A stretch of 64,000 bases of DNA from Deltaproteobacteria bacterium (lineage in GTDB: Bacteria > Myxococcota_A > UBA9160 > UBA6930): the NCBI GenBank assembly GCA_028817435.1, contig JAPPPQ010000013.1, positions 102,062 to 166,061 of the forward strand, read 5' to 3'. Below the pieces are notes generated by a model. It saw only the letters and a program-made list of their open reading frames with translations, had not been told where the DNA came from and searched no databases. Below, one piece after another: positions 16,703 to 26,098 of the stretch (positions are counted from its first letter, which is position 1; every line of letters begins with the position of its first letter). Both the position numbers and the translations under genes were made by a program.

Positions 16703-18606
16703 GGGTGAACCTCGTATTCAGACAAATCAATCTCGCCTTCAGATACCAACCAGGAGAGCTCATCGCCATCCATGAGGTGAATTCCAAACCGAGCCGCTTC
16801 CTCCTTTGCCGACGAGGTGAAAACCGAAGTGGTCAAGAAGACCCCCGTCTTGGCGTTATTCAGCTTCATTGCCTCGTAAAACTCGCGAATCGATGAGGCG
16901 TCAACCGAATTGCCTCCGGCATAGCGCACTGCCTGCATATAGACTGGAAAAATCTCCGGCGGGGCATCGTAAACGCTACCGCTTTCAACGTCACCAGTGT
17001 GATCCAACAACCCAACGTCACCTCCCAAGTCGAATATGCTAATCAGAATCTGGCCAGCCATGCTATTGAATTCAAAGCGATTCAACCTCCGTATGCGTTC
17101 AAGCTTTTCCTCCACGTCGCTCGTAGGCAGCGACATTTCGGCTTCCACTGTGGGCGCTGGGGAGCTCGCAGCATCACTAACCCGCCGCCAGCACCACGAG
17201 TATTCAGATATCAACTGAATGATCTCATCGCCATCCACAAGGGAAATTCCCAGCTTCCTTGCTGCGCTTTTTGCATCCTTGGTGAACCCCGAAGTAGCGA
17301 AGAAGATCCCCTCATCTCCGTCATACTGCCTTATTGCCCCGGAAAATCCATTAATATCAGGCCCCCCAACCCGCCTTCCGCCGGGTTCCCAACACTTCGC
17401 TTGCACGCAGATGGTCCGTTCCTTATCCAAATGAATGACACCGTCCACACCCTTGTCCTTGTTTCCGGTTACCTCCCCGGCTTCGGCAGGCAGATCGTGC
17501 TTGGCAAGCATCAAATCAACAGCCAATTGCTCGAAAATCTTAGGCTTAGGAGCCAGCAGCCTTGTGATATCGCCAAGCTTAAGGCCCTCTACCACATCAG
17601 CTTCTTGGCGCTCGACGGCGAAGCAGAAGGCGCGGTGCCCCGGACCCACCTGCGTGGCTTCGGGAATCTGCGCGGCGCAGGGGTCGAAGCGCTCGGGGCA
17701 GCGGGTGGCGAAGCGGCAGCCGGTGGGCCATTCCGAAGGCGGCGGCACCACGCCGGGAATCTCTTCCAGACGCTCCCCCGGCCGGGCCAGCGACGGCATG
17801 GAGCGCAGCAGGCCGCGGGTGTAGGGGTGGCGCGGCGCGCCGAGCAGCGCTTTGCGCGGCGCTTCTTCGACGATGCGCCCGGCATACATGACGGCGACGC
17901 GGTCGGCGAGCTCGTTCACAATGCCGAGATCGTGAGTGATGAGCAAAATCGCCGTGCCGAGATCGCGCTGCAACTCGCGCAGCAGTTCGAGAATCTGCGC
18001 CTGGATGGTCACATCCAGCGCGGTGGTGGGCTCGTCGGCGATCAACACGCGGGGCTCTGTGGCAATGGCCATGGCAATGCACACGCGCTGCTTCACGCCC
18101 CCCGAAAGCTGGTGGGGATAGGCGTGCAGGCGCTGCACCGGATCGGGAATGCCCACCTTGGCGAACAACTCGGCGGTGCGCGCCCGCGCCGCCCTGCCGC
18201 TCACCCGCGCGTGCAGCCGAATCGCCTCCACCACTTGGCTGCCCACCGTGGCAACCGGCGACAGGCTGGTCATCGGCTCCTGAAAGATCATCGAAAGCTC
18301 GCCGCCGCGCACCGCGCGCATGGCGGGCACCGGCAGCGGCAACAGCTCGCGCCCGGCCAAACGCACGCTGCCCGCATCGGTGCGGCCGGGCCGCGGCACC
18401 AGGCGCATCAGCGCCAGCGCCGAAACCGATTTGCCGCTGCCCGATTCGCCCACCAGCGCCAGCGCCTCTCCCGCGGCAATCTGCAAATCCAGCCCGTCCA
18501 CCACCGGCGTCCGCGCCGCCGCCGCGCCGGGCGGCGCGGGAAACGAGACCCGCAGCCCCTCGGCCTCAAGGGCCGCTGCGCCCTTCGCCGCGGATGCAGC
18601 GCTCAT
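16699..18606 (-). CDS. OppD-like ABC ATPase fused to two Mrr-like endonuclease domains
   Basis: The 635-residue product starts as a complete OppD/DppD ATPase: Walker A GESGSGKS (about 52-59), signature LSGGVKQR, Walker [12 protein letters not shown], and the HPY tail with [14 protein letters not shown] ending near residue 335. It continues in frame into two restriction-endonuclease-fold domains. The first (about 354-470) has FEQL, GVDG and VQAKCW, the D...QxK core of Mrr-type nucleases, then [11 protein letters not shown] and LVDGDEI. The second (about 505-625) repeats the pattern ([27 protein letters not shown]), but its QxK lysine is Val, so it is probably inactive. The nuclease part (16699 to about 17600) is visibly AT-richer than the OppD part, suggesting acquired DNA. 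Both gene junctions are intact overlaps (ATGA upstream, GTGA downstream). Confidence 0.88.
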   Translation of the reverse strand: MSAASAAKGAAALEAEGLRVSFPAPPGAAAARTPVVDGLDLQIAAGEALALVGESGSGKSVSALALMRLVPRPGRTDAGSVRLAGRELLPLPVPAMRAVRGGELSMIFQEPMTSLSPVATVGSQVVEAIRLHARVSGRAARARTAELFAKVGIPDPVQRLHAYPHQLSGGVKQRVCIAMAIATEPRVLIADEPTTALDVTIQAQILELLRELQRDLGTAILLITHDLGIVNELADRVAVMYAGRIVEEAPRKALLGAPRHPYTRGLLRSMPSLARPGERLEEIPGVVPPPSEWPTGCRFATRCPERFDPCAAQIPEATQVGPGHRAFCFAVERQEADVVEGLKLGDITRLLAPKPKIFEQLAVDLMLAKHDLPAEAGEVTGNKDKGVDGVIHLDKERTICVQAKCWEPGGRRVGGPDINGFSGAIRQYDGDEGIFFATSGFTKDAKSAARKLGISLVDGDEIIQLISEYSWCWRRVSDAASSPAPTVEAEMSLPTSDVEEKLERIRRLNRFEFNSMAGQILISIFDLGGDVGLLDHTGDVESGSVYDAPPEIFPVYMQAVRYAGGNSVDASSIREFYEAMKLNNAKTGVFLTTSVFTSSAKEEAARFGIHLMDGDELSWLVSEGEIDLSEYEVHP

Positions 18607-19631
18607 GCGCGCTCCCGCAATGTGCGCGGATCGAGAATGTCGCGCAGCGCATCGCCCACATAATTGACGGCGAGCAGCAACCCGAACATGGCGGCACCGG
18701 CGGCCGTGATGTTCCACCAGATAATCGGATCCCGGGAAAGTTCATTGCGCGCCTGATCAATCATCTGCCCCCAGCTTCCATCCACGCCAATGCCAAGGTA
18801 AGCCAGGATGGTCTCCGAAAGCACCAGACTCGAAAACAACAGCACGAAAGTCACAATGACCAAATGCATGAGGTTTGGCAGAATGTGGCGGAACAAAATG
18901 CGCAAATGCGAAGTCCCCAGCGCGAGCGCGGCCTGCACATAGTCCAGCTCGCGCAGCTTCAGCGTTTCGCCCCGGGCCACGCGGCACAGCCCCACCCAAC
19001 TGGTAATGCCAAGCGCCACGCAGACCTGCCAGGTGCCGCGGCCCAGCACAATTACCAGGGCAATGAGCAGCAACAGCGAGGGAATGGAGGCCAGCGTGGA
19101 CATGACGAAGAAGACGATATCGTCCAGGCGGCGGCCGAAGTAACCGGCGGTCACGCCGAGCAGCAGCGCCAGTGGAATGGTAATGGCGCTGGTGAAGCCG
19201 CCGATGAGCAGCGCCACCCGCACGCCCTTGAGCGTCCGGTGCAGCACATCCCGGCCCAGAATGTCGGTGCCGAACCAGTGACCGCCGGGCGCGCGCAGCG
19301 GCTCGTCGCCGTAGAAAGAGCCGCGCGCCAGGGGCGCGGAATAGCTGCTCTCGCGCGGCGTATCCGCAAAGGCGCGGTCAATCACGCTGCGCGCCTCGTG
19401 GGCCGAAAGCGAGTCCTCGCCCGCCCCTGCGCCGCCCACCCAGGAAAACGAATCGAGCAGCGCCACCGCCACATACAGCGCAATCACCAACAGCGAAAAG
19501 CGCCGCCGCCGCCACAACTCGCCCAGGGCCTCGGACCACATGCGGTTGCGGCGGAGGAGAAGGAAGGCGAGCGGAGCGCCAACGAACAGCAGCGCCAGCA
19601 CCAACAGATTGGCAAGGATGTGCGATTCCAT
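18603..19631 (-). CDS. ABC importer permease (OppC/DppC-like)
   Basis: The 342-residue inner-membrane permease has an extended N-terminal part with two hydrophobic segments and a periplasmic loop, then the BPD_transp_1 domain with HWFGTDILGRDVLHRTLKG, the OppC hallmark. The cytoplasmic EAA-like loop is RGETLKLRELDYVQAALALG. It would form half of the transmembrane channel with the OppB-like subunit. Its TGA overlaps the ATG of the ATPase gene. The N-terminal part is longer than in enteric OppC and resembles YejE-like permeases. Confidence 0.9.
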   Translation of the reverse strand: MESHILANLLVLALLFVGAPLAFLLLRRNRMWSEALGELWRRRRFSLLVIALYVAVALLDSFSWVGGAGAGEDSLSAHEARSVIDRAFADTPRESSYSAPLARGSFYGDEPLRAPGGHWFGTDILGRDVLHRTLKGVRVALLIGGFTSAITIPLALLLGVTAGYFGRRLDDIVFFVMSTLASIPSLLLLIALVIVLGRGTWQVCVALGITSWVGLCRVARGETLKLRELDYVQAALALGTSHLRILFRHILPNLMHLVIVTFVLLFSSLVLSETILAYLGIGVDGSWGQMIDQARNELSRDPIIWWNITAAGAAMFGLLLAVNYVGDALRDILDPRTLRERA

Positions 19632-19634
19632 TCG

Positions 19635-20597
19635 TTACTCCAGCCGCACGCGCGGGTCCACAAAGGCGTAGGAAATATCGGTGGCAATTTGCCCCCCAAT
19701 GAAAGCCAGCGCGCCAATGAACACCATCACGCGCAGCGTGGCGAAATCGTTGTTGCGAATGGCATCCACGGTGAGCGTCCCCAGCCCCGGAATGCCGAAG
19801 AAGGATTCCAGCAACAGCGAGCCGACGAAGAGAAAGGGAATCGCCAGCACCACCCGCGTCATTACCGGGATCAGGCTGTTGCGCAGCACATGGCGCAGCA
19901 TCACGCGCATTTCGCCCGCGCCCTTGGCCCGCGCCGTGCGCACATAATCGCGGCCCGTCTCTTCCACAAAGACGGTGCGGTAAAAGCGGACATCGCCGCC
20001 CACCACGCCGAGCAGCCCCACCAGCACCGGCAGCGCCAAAAAGCGCGCCACCACAACGGGCGCGGGATCAAAACCCGAGATGGGAAACCAGCGCAGCAAT
20101 TTGCCGATCAGAAACTGCCCGCCGATGATGTAGAGCAGCAGCGAGACGCTCATGCCCAGCACGCACAAAAAGACTCCCGTCGCATCTATGTAGGTATCCC
20201 GGAAAAATGCGACGAAGAGCCCGAACAGCAGCGCAATGACCAGCCCCACCAGAAACAGCGGCACCGTGAGCGACAAGGTCGGCCCCACGCCCTCGGCAAG
20301 GCGGCGCGCAATGGGCGTATCGTCGGTGTCGCTTCGGCCAAAGTCAAAAGTCAGCATGCGCGCGTAGTGGTCGAAGAGCTGGTTGTCCGCCGGCTGCTGC
20401 CAGGGCCAGAGCGGGCGGTCGTAGCCGTGGCTGGCAATCCAGATGTCAATGGCTTCCTGCCGGGCCTTTTCGCCCAGCGCGCGGCGCGCAATGTCCTCGG
20501 GCTTCGCCACGGCAAAGAACAGCACAAAGAGCAGCAGCAGCACGCCAAGCACCACCAACACGCCGTAGCCGAGCCGCCGCGCAACGTAGGCCAGCAT
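19635..20597 (-). CDS. ABC importer permease (OppB/DppB-like)
   Basis: The 320-residue permease begins MLAYVARRLGYGVLVV, the standard OppB N-terminal helix, has a periplasmic loop with FDFGRSDTDDTPIARR and an EAA-type loop EETGRDYVRTARAKGAG. It is set directly against the substrate-binding protein gene (stop and start adjacent) and lies 3 bases before the OppC-like gene. With the large extracytoplasmic loop and partner set it resembles YejB-type permeases. Confidence 0.9.
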   Translation of the reverse strand: MLAYVARRLGYGVLVVLGVLLLLFVLFFAVAKPEDIARRALGEKARQEAIDIWIASHGYDRPLWPWQQPADNQLFDHYARMLTFDFGRSDTDDTPIARRLAEGVGPTLSLTVPLFLVGLVIALLFGLFVAFFRDTYIDATGVFLCVLGMSVSLLLYIIGGQFLIGKLLRWFPISGFDPAPVVVARFLALPVLVGLLGVVGGDVRFYRTVFVEETGRDYVRTARAKGAGEMRVMLRHVLRNSLIPVMTRVVLAIPFLFVGSLLLESFFGIPGLGTLTVDAIRNNDFATLRVMVFIGALAFIGGQIATDISYAFVDPRVRLE

Positions 20598-22640
20598 CTA
20601 CTGCCGCTCCCGCAAAAAAGTGCGCACGCCGGGCACCAGCGCGGCCAGCACCAGCCCGGCCAGCGCATAGGCAGGCCAGGTGAGCGGCTCGTTCCACGAA
20701 AGGCGCAGCGCCGCGCGCCGTTCGGGTTCAATATCGTAATACTTATACATGGGATGGGACATACCGAAGGGCTTGACATTGTGCAGCCAGCCATGGGAAA
20801 GCTGGTAATCCACCACATGGTAGAGCTCAATCCAGGGCCGCTCCTCTTCGAGAATCTTCACCATTTCGCCAATCAGCCGCTGCCGCTCGGCATCGTTGCC
20901 GCGCAGCGCCATTTCGGCAAAGAGCTTTTCGTAGCGCTGGTCGCAGAAGTTTGAGGTGTTGGGGCCGCCCGCGGTGGAGCGCCGCATATCGCAGGTGAGC
21001 AAAAACAGGAAGTTTTCGGGATCGGGGTAGTCCGCCGACCAGCCCCAGAAGAAAATCTGGTAGGCGAGCCGCTCCACCTTGGCCTGAAACTCGTTGTAGG
21101 TGGTGGCTTGCAGCCTCACATCCACGCCGATCTTGCGCCACTCATCCACAAAATACTGCCGCTCCAGAAGCTGCTGCGAGTTCAGCGTGTAGGTATCGAA
21201 GCTGAGCCGCAGCGGGCTGCCCGTGTCGGGATCAATGCCGCCGGGATACCCCGCCTCAATCAGCAGCTCGCGGGCGCGGCTGCGCTTGGCGTCCTGCTGC
21301 TGCCGGTAGGGGTTCCGGTAATCGGGGTTGTAGCCGAAGATCACCGGCGGCAGCGGCGTCTGCGCCGGCACGCCGCGGCCGTTCAGAAACAGCTCAATCC
21401 ACGGCTCCGAACTCACCGCCAGACTCAGCGCCTGGCGCAGCTTGCGCCCGCGCTCTCCGGCGGGCGCGCCGAGCACCGGATCTTCCATGTTGATGCCGAG
21501 GTAGAACACCGAAGGCGCCACGCTGCGCGCCAGCCGAATGCCGCGCTGGCGCATCTGCGGCGAGAGCCGGTCCGCCTGGATCACCTGGTCGAAGCTCTCC
21601 TTGATAATGCTCGAAGCGTCGTAATAGCCCTGCAGAAACTTGTTGAAGCGCGGAATGCTCTCCTTCTCCAGGCGAATCTCAATGCGGTCCAAAAAGGGCA
21701 GCGCGCGCCCCCGGTAAGCAGCGCCGAGCAAATCTCCCTCTGCGTCGCCCGGCGCGCCGCGCTCGGGATAGCGCGCGCCCAGCGCATCGGGATGGCGCAG
21801 CCCATACCAGTGCGGATTGCGCTCCAGCACCAGACGCAAATGCTTGTTGTATTCCCGAACATAAAAAGGCCCCGTGCCCACCGGATGATCGGCGAAGCGG
21901 TCGCGCCCTTCATTGCCGTTGTAGAATTGCACCGCCTCCCAGGCCACCGGCGTCGTGAATTCCATGGCGAACCAGTAGAGAATCTGCGGATAGGGACGCG
22001 CCAGCGTAATTTCCAGTTCGTAGCGGCTCGGCGTGCGCACGCCCTCCATGCCGCCCAGCGCCGCATACTGCTTGTGGGCGGGAAGCTCGGCAAAAGCGGG
22101 GTCGAGCTCGCGGCGGAGAATCAACCGCTCGCGGAATTCGCGGAAGCCCTGCACGGCAGAAAACGCGTCGGTCACCTGCACCTTCAGCGCCGGATCTGCC
22201 AAACGCATGAGCTGAAAAGCCACATCGGCAGAAGTCGCCTCGCGGCTGCGGCGCCCTGCCCCGCCCAGCTCGAAGCATGGATCTGGCCCGAAGCCAATGC
22301 CGCTGCGCATTTCGAAGCGATACCGCACGCGCCCATCCTCAAGCCGCTGCGGCTCGGGCACCGCCCGCGCCAGGCCCGGCCCCAATTCGTAGGGGCGCTT
22401 CAAATAGTGATACTCCAGCAGCGAGTCATAGACGCTGCCGGTGACCTTGTGCGCCGAGACATTGTAAGCCTCGGCGGGATCCAGCGTGCGGTGCGCCTCC
22501 CGGAACACCGTGTAGTAGATCTTGTGCGCGGCATCCCCCGGCGGATAGGGATCGTTGCTGCACGCCGCCGCCAGCAACAGGGCCGGAAGCAGCGTCCGCG
22601 CCAGGGCGCGGGCGCGGATGTTGCGGGCGCGCTCGCTCAT
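20598..22640 (-). CDS. Solute-binding lipoprotein of the ABC importer, with C-terminal TM anchor
   Basis: The 680-residue SBP_bac_5 protein has a lipobox (LLLAAACSND, Cys27), the peptide-binding domain through about 640, and family segments such as VGTGPFYVREYNKHLRLVLERN and FFWGWSADYPDPENF (each part of longer conserved stretches). It would capture oligopeptides or a similar ligand in the periplasm. It ends with an extra hydrophobic helix (about 652-672) and a basic FLRERQ tail, so it seems anchored at both ends. GGAGGCGG precedes the ATG, which overlaps the stop of the upstream lipoprotein gene. Confidence 0.88.
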   Translation of the reverse strand: MSERARNIRARALARTLLPALLLAAACSNDPYPPGDAAHKIYYTVFREAHRTLDPAEAYNVSAHKVTGSVYDSLLEYHYLKRPYELGPGLARAVPEPQRLEDGRVRYRFEMRSGIGFGPDPCFELGGAGRRSREATSADVAFQLMRLADPALKVQVTDAFSAVQGFREFRERLILRRELDPAFAELPAHKQYAALGGMEGVRTPSRYELEITLARPYPQILYWFAMEFTTPVAWEAVQFYNGNEGRDRFADHPVGTGPFYVREYNKHLRLVLERNPHWYGLRHPDALGARYPERGAPGDAEGDLLGAAYRGRALPFLDRIEIRLEKESIPRFNKFLQGYYDASSIIKESFDQVIQADRLSPQMRQRGIRLARSVAPSVFYLGINMEDPVLGAPAGERGRKLRQALSLAVSSEPWIELFLNGRGVPAQTPLPPVIFGYNPDYRNPYRQQQDAKRSRARELLIEAGYPGGIDPDTGSPLRLSFDTYTLNSQQLLERQYFVDEWRKIGVDVRLQATTYNEFQAKVERLAYQIFFWGWSADYPDPENFLFLLTCDMRRSTAGGPNTSNFCDQRYEKLFAEMALRGNDAERQRLIGEMVKILEEERPWIELYHVVDYQLSHGWLHNVKPFGMSHPMYKYYDIEPERRAALRLSWNEPLTWPAYALAGLVLAALVPGVRTFLRERQ

Positions 22641-23431
22641 TTTTCCGCCTCCCGCCCGGAGGATACACCCTTCCGCCGCGCCGAGAGCCGAAACACGCCG
22701 GGGGAAAATTCCGGGGCAAGCTCCACCTGGCGCAGGGTGAGCCGGGCGCGCGCGCCGCTCTGCGGAATCCGCAGCTCCAGGCGATGGGGAAAAGCCGCGC
22801 CGCCTGCGGTGCCGCGCCAGTCGTCGTAGTGCACCTGCAAATGCGCATTGCCGCCGCAGCGCCCCGGCTCTCCCGGCGCGGCCCAGCACAGCAGGCGCAG
22901 CCGCCCCCGCCGGTCAAAGCGCGCGGCGAAATCGGCGAAGCGCAGCTCCAGCGCGCCGCGCGGGCCAGAGCGCGCGCCGCGCAAACGCTCTGCGCCGGGC
23001 AAAAGCGGCGCGGCCAGCAGCAAGCCCACGGCCTGCTCCGGCGCAAGCGGCAGGCCCAGGTCGCGCAGCAAATCTTCGTGAAACTCGCCCCGCGCAAGCC
23101 CGCGCCTCCCGGCCCGGTAAAGGTCGTAGTGCGCGCCGTCGGTAGCCAGCGCCAGCGCCCGCCCGCCCAGCGGGCCGATGGCCTCCACCCGCAGCCGCGC
23201 GGGCCGCGCAACCAGCACCAGCAAATCGAAGAAGCTCTCGCCCCGCTCCCCCGAAAGCCCAATGCGCGCCCGCCCGCGCAGCGCCGAAACCGCTCCGGCC
23301 CGGGATTGCGCCTCTGCCAGCACCTGCTCTGCGCGCGCGGGGTTCGCCGGCAGCGAAAAGGATTCCGGCGCCGTCCGGCAGCCGGCCAGCGCCAGCCACA
23401 ACGCGGCGCAGCCCAGTGCGGCGCGCTTCAC
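22637..23431 (-). CDS. LolB-like/DUF4292 lipoprotein
   Basis: The 264-residue lipoprotein has a clear lipobox (LALAGCRTA, Cys18) and then a VSALRGRARIGLSG strand typical of DUF4292/LolB-like beta-half-barrels, with LRVEAIGPLGGRALALATDG further on. Proteins of this group sit in the outer membrane and may help lipoprotein insertion. GTG start overlapping the TPR gene stop, and stop overlapping the binding-protein start: all three are coupled. Confidence 0.75.
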   Translation of the reverse strand: MKRAALGCAALWLALAGCRTAPESFSLPANPARAEQVLAEAQSRAGAVSALRGRARIGLSGERGESFFDLLVLVARPARLRVEAIGPLGGRALALATDGAHYDLYRAGRRGLARGEFHEDLLRDLGLPLAPEQAVGLLLAAPLLPGAERLRGARSGPRGALELRFADFAARFDRRGRLRLLCWAAPGEPGRCGGNAHLQVHYDDWRGTAGGAAFPHRLELRIPQSGARARLTLRQVELAPEFSPGVFRLSARRKGVSSGREAEK

Positions 23432-25296
23432 GGCTTGCCGAATTCGACGCGCAGGCGGTCGAGCTTGCCGCGCAAATCGGGTTGCTCGTCCTGCCGGGGC
23501 TTTTGCCGCAGGGCCTCCTCATACATTTGCAGCGCCTCGCGGCGGCGGCCGAGCAAAAAATAGGCGTCGCCCAAGTGCTCGGAGATCACCGGATCGCCGC
23601 CGCCGCCAATGCGCTCTGCCGCCCGCTTCAATTGCACCACGGCGCGCCGCAACCAAACGCGCCCCTCGGCCACGCGCCCCGCCTCAATAAGCGGCCGCGC
23701 GCGCATATAATAGACCCAGCCCAGGCTGTCGAGAATGTGCCCCTCTTCGGGGCGCTGCTTCAGCGCGCGCTCAATCAGCGCCTCGGCCTCGTCCAGCCGC
23801 TCGCCGCGCTCGGCCCAGGTGTAGCCAATGTAATTGAGCGCATCGGCGTGATTGGGATCGCTCTCAATGGCGCGGTGCATCACCTGCAGCGCGCGCTCCG
23901 AATCTCCGGATTCGCCGTGCAGCAGGCCCAGGTTGTAGAGCACATCGGCATCCCGCGGCTGGCGGCGCAACATGGCTTCCAGCCCGGCAATGGCGGCGGG
24001 CAAATTGCCCGAGCGCGAGAGCAACCCCGCGCGATAGAGCTCGACCCTGCGCAGCGCCGCCGCATTGGCAGGCCGCGCCCGCACCGCCCGCGCCGCCTTC
24101 GCCTGCGCCTGCTTCGCCTTGGCCCGGCGAGATTTCCCCCGCGCGCGGCGCGGCTTCCACCTCGCGCCCTCCCGTGCCGGCGCGCCGTCCAGCACGGCCA
24201 AAGCGCGCTCCGAATCCCCGCGCCCCTCCCAGATAATCGCCGCCTGCAACCGCGCATCCAAATAGCGCTCGCTGTCCGGCGGAATATCCGCAAAACGCGC
24301 CAGCGCGGCTGCATCATCGCCCAGCCGCCGCCGCGCCACGCCCAGAAAAAAAGCCACCTCCGACATCCCCGGCTGCAAGCGCAGCGCGTGGGAAAAGCGC
24401 CGCGCCGCGGCCGCCCATGCGCCCGCGGCGTAGTTGCTCTCCGCCAGCCGCAGCACCGCGCGCAAATCGTTGGGATAGCGCGCCTCCACCCGGGCAAAAC
24501 TGCGGTCCGATTCCTCGCGGCGGCCCAGCGCCAGCTCTGCTTCGCCCCGCGCCAGCAAAGTGGCGTGGTGATCGGGATAAATGCCCAGCACCTCTCGATA
24601 CACCGCCAGCTCGCCCTCGCGGTCACCGCGCCAGCGGCGCAGCGAAGCCAGTTGCCCGTAGAGCACCAGGCTGCCCGGGCGCTGGTGCAGGCCCTCGCGC
24701 AGCGCCTCTTCCGCCGCCTTGCCGTCGCCCAAACTTTGCTCGGCGCGGGCCAGGGCCAGCGGGCCGCGCAGCGCATCGGGCTCTGCCTCCACCAGCCAAG
24801 CCGCGGTATCGCGCGCTTCGGCAAAGCGCCCGGCGGCGTGCAGCACCGCGTAAAGGGCCGAGGCCGCATCCGGATTCAGCGGCGCGCCGGCATCGTTGGT
24901 AAGGGTGCGCCGCGCCGCTGTCAGGTCGCCCCGGGCGGCGTAGAGGCCGCCCAGCAGCACGCGCAGCTCCGCATTCTGCGGCTCCACCTCCAGCGCGCGC
25001 TGCGCATAGCGCTCTGCCTGCGCGCGCCGATCCAGCGCCAGCGAAAGCTCTGCCAGCCGCCGCAGCAGGGGCGCAGCCTGCGGATCTTTCGAGAGCGCGC
25101 GCTGGTGCGCGGCCAGCGCCTGCGGCAACTGCCCCGCGCGCTCGTGCTCCAGCGCCACCAGAAAGTCCAGCTCCGGCGGATCCTCCGCCGCCGGGACGCC
25201 CCGCCCCCCGCCGGTGGCGCAGCCCGTCAGCGCCAGCAGCAGCGCCAGCGATGTCAGGCGCGCCGCAACGCCGGGCGCGGCGGCGCGCCTCAGCAC
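23428..25296 (-). CDS. TPR-repeat lipoprotein
   Basis: The 622-residue product has a lipobox (LLLALTGCATGG) when started at the GTG at 25296, 7 bases into the upstream cysC 3' end. The rest is tandem tetratricopeptide repeats, from LDFLVALEHERAGQ to a C-terminal SEHLGDAYFLLGRRREALQMYEEAL. One linker (about residues 370-400) is a Lys/Arg/Ala-rich low-complexity insert (RRARGKSRRAKAKQAQAK). It is probably an outer-membrane scaffold acting with the adjacent DUF4292 lipoprotein, an arrangement common in delta-type genomes. Confidence 0.82.
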   Translation of the reverse strand: MLRRAAAPGVAARLTSLALLLALTGCATGGGRGVPAAEDPPELDFLVALEHERAGQLPQALAAHQRALSKDPQAAPLLRRLAELSLALDRRAQAERYAQRALEVEPQNAELRVLLGGLYAARGDLTAARRTLTNDAGAPLNPDAASALYAVLHAAGRFAEARDTAAWLVEAEPDALRGPLALARAEQSLGDGKAAEEALREGLHQRPGSLVLYGQLASLRRWRGDREGELAVYREVLGIYPDHHATLLARGEAELALGRREESDRSFARVEARYPNDLRAVLRLAESNYAAGAWAAAARRFSHALRLQPGMSEVAFFLGVARRRLGDDAAALARFADIPPDSERYLDARLQAAIIWEGRGDSERALAVLDGAPAREGARWKPRRARGKSRRAKAKQAQAKAARAVRARPANAAALRRVELYRAGLLSRSGNLPAAIAGLEAMLRRQPRDADVLYNLGLLHGESGDSERALQVMHRAIESDPNHADALNYIGYTWAERGERLDEAEALIERALKQRPEEGHILDSLGWVYYMRARPLIEAGRVAEGRVWLRRAVVQLKRAAERIGGGGDPVISEHLGDAYFLLGRRREALQMYEEALRQKPRQDEQPDLRGKLDRLRVEFGKP

Positions 25297-25901
25297 GAGA
25301 GATACCCCCCCGTCTCCAGGTGCGAAATCAGCGCGCCCACGCTCTCTTCCACACTTTGCCGCCCCGTGTTGAGCACCAGCTCCGGCCTCTCCGGCTCTTC
25401 GTAGGGCGCGGAAATGCCGGTGAACTCGGGAATCTCCCCCGCGCGGGCCTTTTTGTAGAGCCCCTTCGGATCGCGCTGCTCGCAAATATCCAGCTCTGCC
25501 TGCACATAGACCTCGATGAAATCTCCCGGCGCAAACAGCGCCCGCGCCGCCTGGCGATCCGCCCGATAGGGCGAAATGAACGAGGCGAAGACCAGCACCC
25601 CGCAATCCACAAACAGCTTCGCCACCTCGCCAATGCGCCGGATGTTCTCGCTGCGGTCTTCCGGCGAAAAGCCCAAGTTGCTGTTCAGCCCGTGGCGAAT
25701 GTTGTCGCCGTCCAGCACATAGGCCAGCCGCCCGCGCCGCAGCAGCGCTGCCTCTGCCGCCACCGCCAGCGTGGACTTCCCCGAGCCCGAAAGCCCCGTG
25801 AGCCACACCGCCGCCCCGGCCTGCCCCAGCAGCGCCTCTCGCTCCCCCCGCCCCACCTGCCCCTCATGCCAGGTGAGATTCGCCGCCTTCCGCTCCGCCA
25901 C
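25290..25901 (-). CDS. cysC: Adenylylsulfate (APS) kinase
   Basis: The 203-residue enzyme phosphorylates APS to PAPS. It opens with NLTWHEG and has P-loop GLSGSGKST, the APS-binding LDGDNIRHGLNSNLGFSPED region, FISPYRADR and DPKGLYKKARAGEIPEFTGI. The GTG at 25901 matches the usual N-terminus; the frame stays open further upstream but that part is not conserved. No ATP sulfurylase gene is visible, so it may supply PAPS for sulfation or for assimilation encoded elsewhere. Confidence 0.9.
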   Translation of the reverse strand: MAERKAANLTWHEGQVGRGEREALLGQAGAAVWLTGLSGSGKSTLAVAAEAALLRRGRLAYVLDGDNIRHGLNSNLGFSPEDRSENIRRIGEVAKLFVDCGVLVFASFISPYRADRQAARALFAPGDFIEVYVQAELDICEQRDPKGLYKKARAGEIPEFTGISAPYEEPERPELVLNTGRQSVEESVGALISHLETGGYLSC

Positions 25902-25953
25902 CCCCCCATCATGCCCCAACCCGCCCCCCACCGCACCCCGCCTCTTCCCGTCC

Positions 25954-26039
25954 GTTATTTCACAAAAAACGCTCTTTCGGTAATAAGATTCCCAATCCCT
26001 CAAAATGTGTAAATAACTCTCCTCGTTATTTACACATTT
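25954..26039. promoter_or_regulatory. 15-bp palindrome and related half-site upstream of fic
   Basis: AAATGTGTAAATAAC (26003-26017) and GTTATTTACACATTT (26025-26039) are perfect inverted repeats around a 7-base spacer. A similar half-site, GTTATTTCACA, lies at 25954-25964. The region is sharply AT-richer than the genes on both sides. Placed 60-140 bases before the Fic gene, whose C-terminus looks like a winged helix, it is a good candidate operator. Confidence 0.6.
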
Positions 26040-26098
26040 GCCCCTATTTGTTATCAAGTCTCCACTCCACGCCCCAAAGTAAAATAAGGACAACCCCG

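Noticed and set aside
13463..16708. Very long open frame on the plus strand opposite the molybdenum hydroxylase and oppF
   Set aside because: Translation is His/Arg/Gln-rich low-complexity, lacks domains and mirrors well-supported minus-strand genes; it is an antisense effect of high GC.
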